Below are positions 62,967 to 64,000 of a stretch of DNA of 64,000 nucleotides, in pieces. This stretch comes from Candidatus Omnitrophota bacterium. Its GTDB lineage: Bacteria > Ratteibacteria > UBA8468 > B48-G9 > DTJG01. The notes beneath the pieces were generated by a model. It did not search any database. It was given only the letters and a program-made list of their open reading frames with translations, and was not told the DNA's origin. Every line of letters starts with the position of its first letter. Positions within the stretch are counted from its first letter, which is position 1. The stretch is from positions 1 to 64,000 of the forward strand of contig JAMWCD010000006.1 in assembly GCA_023818965.1 (NCBI GenBank), read 5' to 3'. Position numbers and translations under genes: made by a program.

Positions 62967-63992
62967 ATGATAAGAATTTCAAGAATATTTTCAAATGACC
63001 TCGGGATTGATCTTGGAACAGCCAATACCGCTGTTTATCTAAGGGGAAAAGGTGTTGTGTTGATGGAGCCATCGATTGTGGCAATCAACCGAGACACAAA
63101 AGAAGTTCTTGCGGTTGGAGCAGAAGCAAAAAAGATGCTTGGAAAGACACCTGCAAATATTATTGCGATGAAACCAATGAAGGATGGTGTCATTGCTGAT
63201 TTTGATGCGTGTGAAGCAATGCTGAGGCATTTTATAAATAAAGTAAAGTCCCCGCGACACAAATTTGTTATGCCACCGAGAATGGTGATTGCTGTTCCAT
63301 CAGGAATCACAAGTGTTGAGAGAAGGGCAGTACGTGAAACAGCATTAAAGGCAGGAGCAAGAATTGTTCGTCTGGTTGAAGAACCAATGGCTTCTGCAAT
63401 AGGAGTTGGGCTTCCTGTTGAAGAGCCCTGTGGTAGTTTTATACTTGATATTGGTGGAGGCACCACTGAGATGGCAGTGATTTCACTGGGTGGTCTTGTT
63501 CTTACAAAAAGTTTAAGGGTTGCTGGAAACGAGATGGATGAAGCAATTTCCAATTATTTGAAAAAGAAATATAACCTTCTTGTTGGTGAAAGAACTGCTG
63601 AGGATATTAAAATTAATATTGGTTCTGCCTATCCACTTGAAGAAGAACTGACAATGGAAGTTCATGGAAGAGACCTTGTTGAGGGGCTTCCAAGAATGAT
63701 CAGGGTTCGTTCAGAAGAAATCAGGGAAGCACTTCAGGATACATTGATGGCTATTGTCAGTGCTGTAAGAGATATTCTTGAGGAAACCCCGCCTGAACTT
63801 TCAAGCGACCTTGTTGAACGAGGTCTTGTGATTGCCGGTGGAGGAGCCCTTTTGAGGAATATTGATAAATTAATATCCCAGGAGACAAAACTACCTGTTA
63901 CTGTTGCTGAAAATCCATTACTTGCTGTGGTAACCGGTGCTGGAAAGATGCTTGAAGAAGAAAAATATTTTAAGATGTTTCCTTCCGAATAG
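62967..63992 (+). CDS. mreB: rod-shape-determining actin homologue MreB
   Basis: 341-aa bacterial actin directing lateral cell-wall synthesis. Phosphate-1 motif is [21 protein letters not shown], phosphate-2 is [19 protein letters not shown] and the adenosine motif is [18 protein letters not shown]. An amphipathic N-terminus (MIRISRIF) precedes the core. AAGGAG 6 nt upstream supports the start. It ends 8 nt before the window edge, and mreC would be expected next. It implies a rod-like cell. Confidence 0.97.
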   Translation: MIRISRIFSNDLGIDLGTANTAVYLRGKGVVLMEPSIVAINRDTKEVLAVGAEAKKMLGKTPANIIAMKPMKDGVIADFDACEAMLRHFINKVKSPRHKFVMPPRMVIAVPSGITSVERRAVRETALKAGARIVRLVEEPMASAIGVGLPVEEPCGSFILDIGGGTTEMAVISLGGLVLTKSLRVAGNEMDEAISNYLKKKYNLLVGERTAEDIKINIGSAYPLEEELTMEVHGRDLVEGLPRMIRVRSEEIREALQDTLMAIVSAVRDILEETPPELSSDLVERGLVIAGGGALLRNIDKLISQETKLPVTVAENPLLAVVTGAGKMLEEEKYFKMFPSE

Positions 63993-64000
63993 GCGGTTAC

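Noticed and set aside
63035-63553. 172-codon minus-strand open frame within mreB
   Set aside because: Shadow frame of a conserved gene, no ribosome site.
1-64000. CRISPR arrays, tRNA genes, prophage or insertion-sequence genes
   Set aside because: None seen: no regularly spaced repeats, no cloverleaf-like segments in intergenic DNA, no transposase, integrase or phage structural frames.

Overview
The window is a densely packed, AT-rich bacterial chromosome segment from a diderm. It carries KDO/LPS genes (kdsA, kdsD, kdsC, an OstA/LptC-like lipoprotein, lptB), two outer-membrane beta-barrel genes (an OprP-like porin and a FadL-like protein), rseP, sigma-54 and a full Pho/Pst system. Most genes are co-directional, with 1-60 nt overlaps or very short gaps, and there is no gene-free stretch over 300 nt. 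The mix (SpoIID in a diderm, fused glucose/mannose-phosphate isomerase, GuaB3-type IMP dehydrogenase, an EF-G-like paralogue, HTH-REC fusion) would fit an uncultivated lineage such as Omnitrophota or a related candidate phylum. That placement is inference with low confidence.

Layout. 1-2110 (-): an edge-truncated gene, argS, rbfA. 2159-26834 (+): ftsK, rimO; nusA-infB-hinT from a consensus promoter; kdsA-kdsD-kdsC-OstA/LptC-like-spoIID-hpf-ptsN-ptsI-pgi/pmi; metK-ahcY-coaE-rho; guaB3-dnaE-mtnA; then a solitary 5S rRNA whose promoter lies inside the 3' end of mtnA. 26838-36766 (-): HTH-REC regulator and PAS-HD-GYP, phoB-phoR, then porin-pstS-pstC-pstA-pstB-phoU behind an 11-nt-periodic Pho box. 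36923-48380 (+): EF-G-like, BFN-domain protein, yebC-ruvC-ruvA-ruvB, lptB-uppS-dxr-rseP-ispG and a ceramidase-like hydrolase. 48372-49130: mgtC (-) and rpoN (+) diverge. 50359-52711 (-): a FadL-like barrel and a soluble REC-histidine kinase behind a consensus sigma-54 promoter. 52971-62944 (+): cobalamin-type radical SAM, atypical beta-ketoacyl synthase, membrane histidine kinase, pseudo-histidine kinase, NtrC-family activator, REC-GAF-HD-GYP. 62967-63992 (+): mreB.

Regulation is unusually readable. Several promoters match TTGACA-N16/17-TATAAT closely. A set of genes without Shine-Dalgarno sites (left-edge gene, ftsK, pstC, phoB, mgtC, rpoN) has the -10 box 6-8 nt before the ATG, which predicts leaderless mRNAs. 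The most system-like part is 49-63 kb: rpoN, an NtrC-type activator with two kinase-like partners, and a sigma-54 promoter driving the FadL-like/REC-kinase pair. That promoter faces a sigma-70 promoter for the operon encoding the activator, and two related palindromes 79 bp apart lie between or around them. I read this as a self-contained sigma-54 envelope/lipid signalling circuit; the wiring is inferred.
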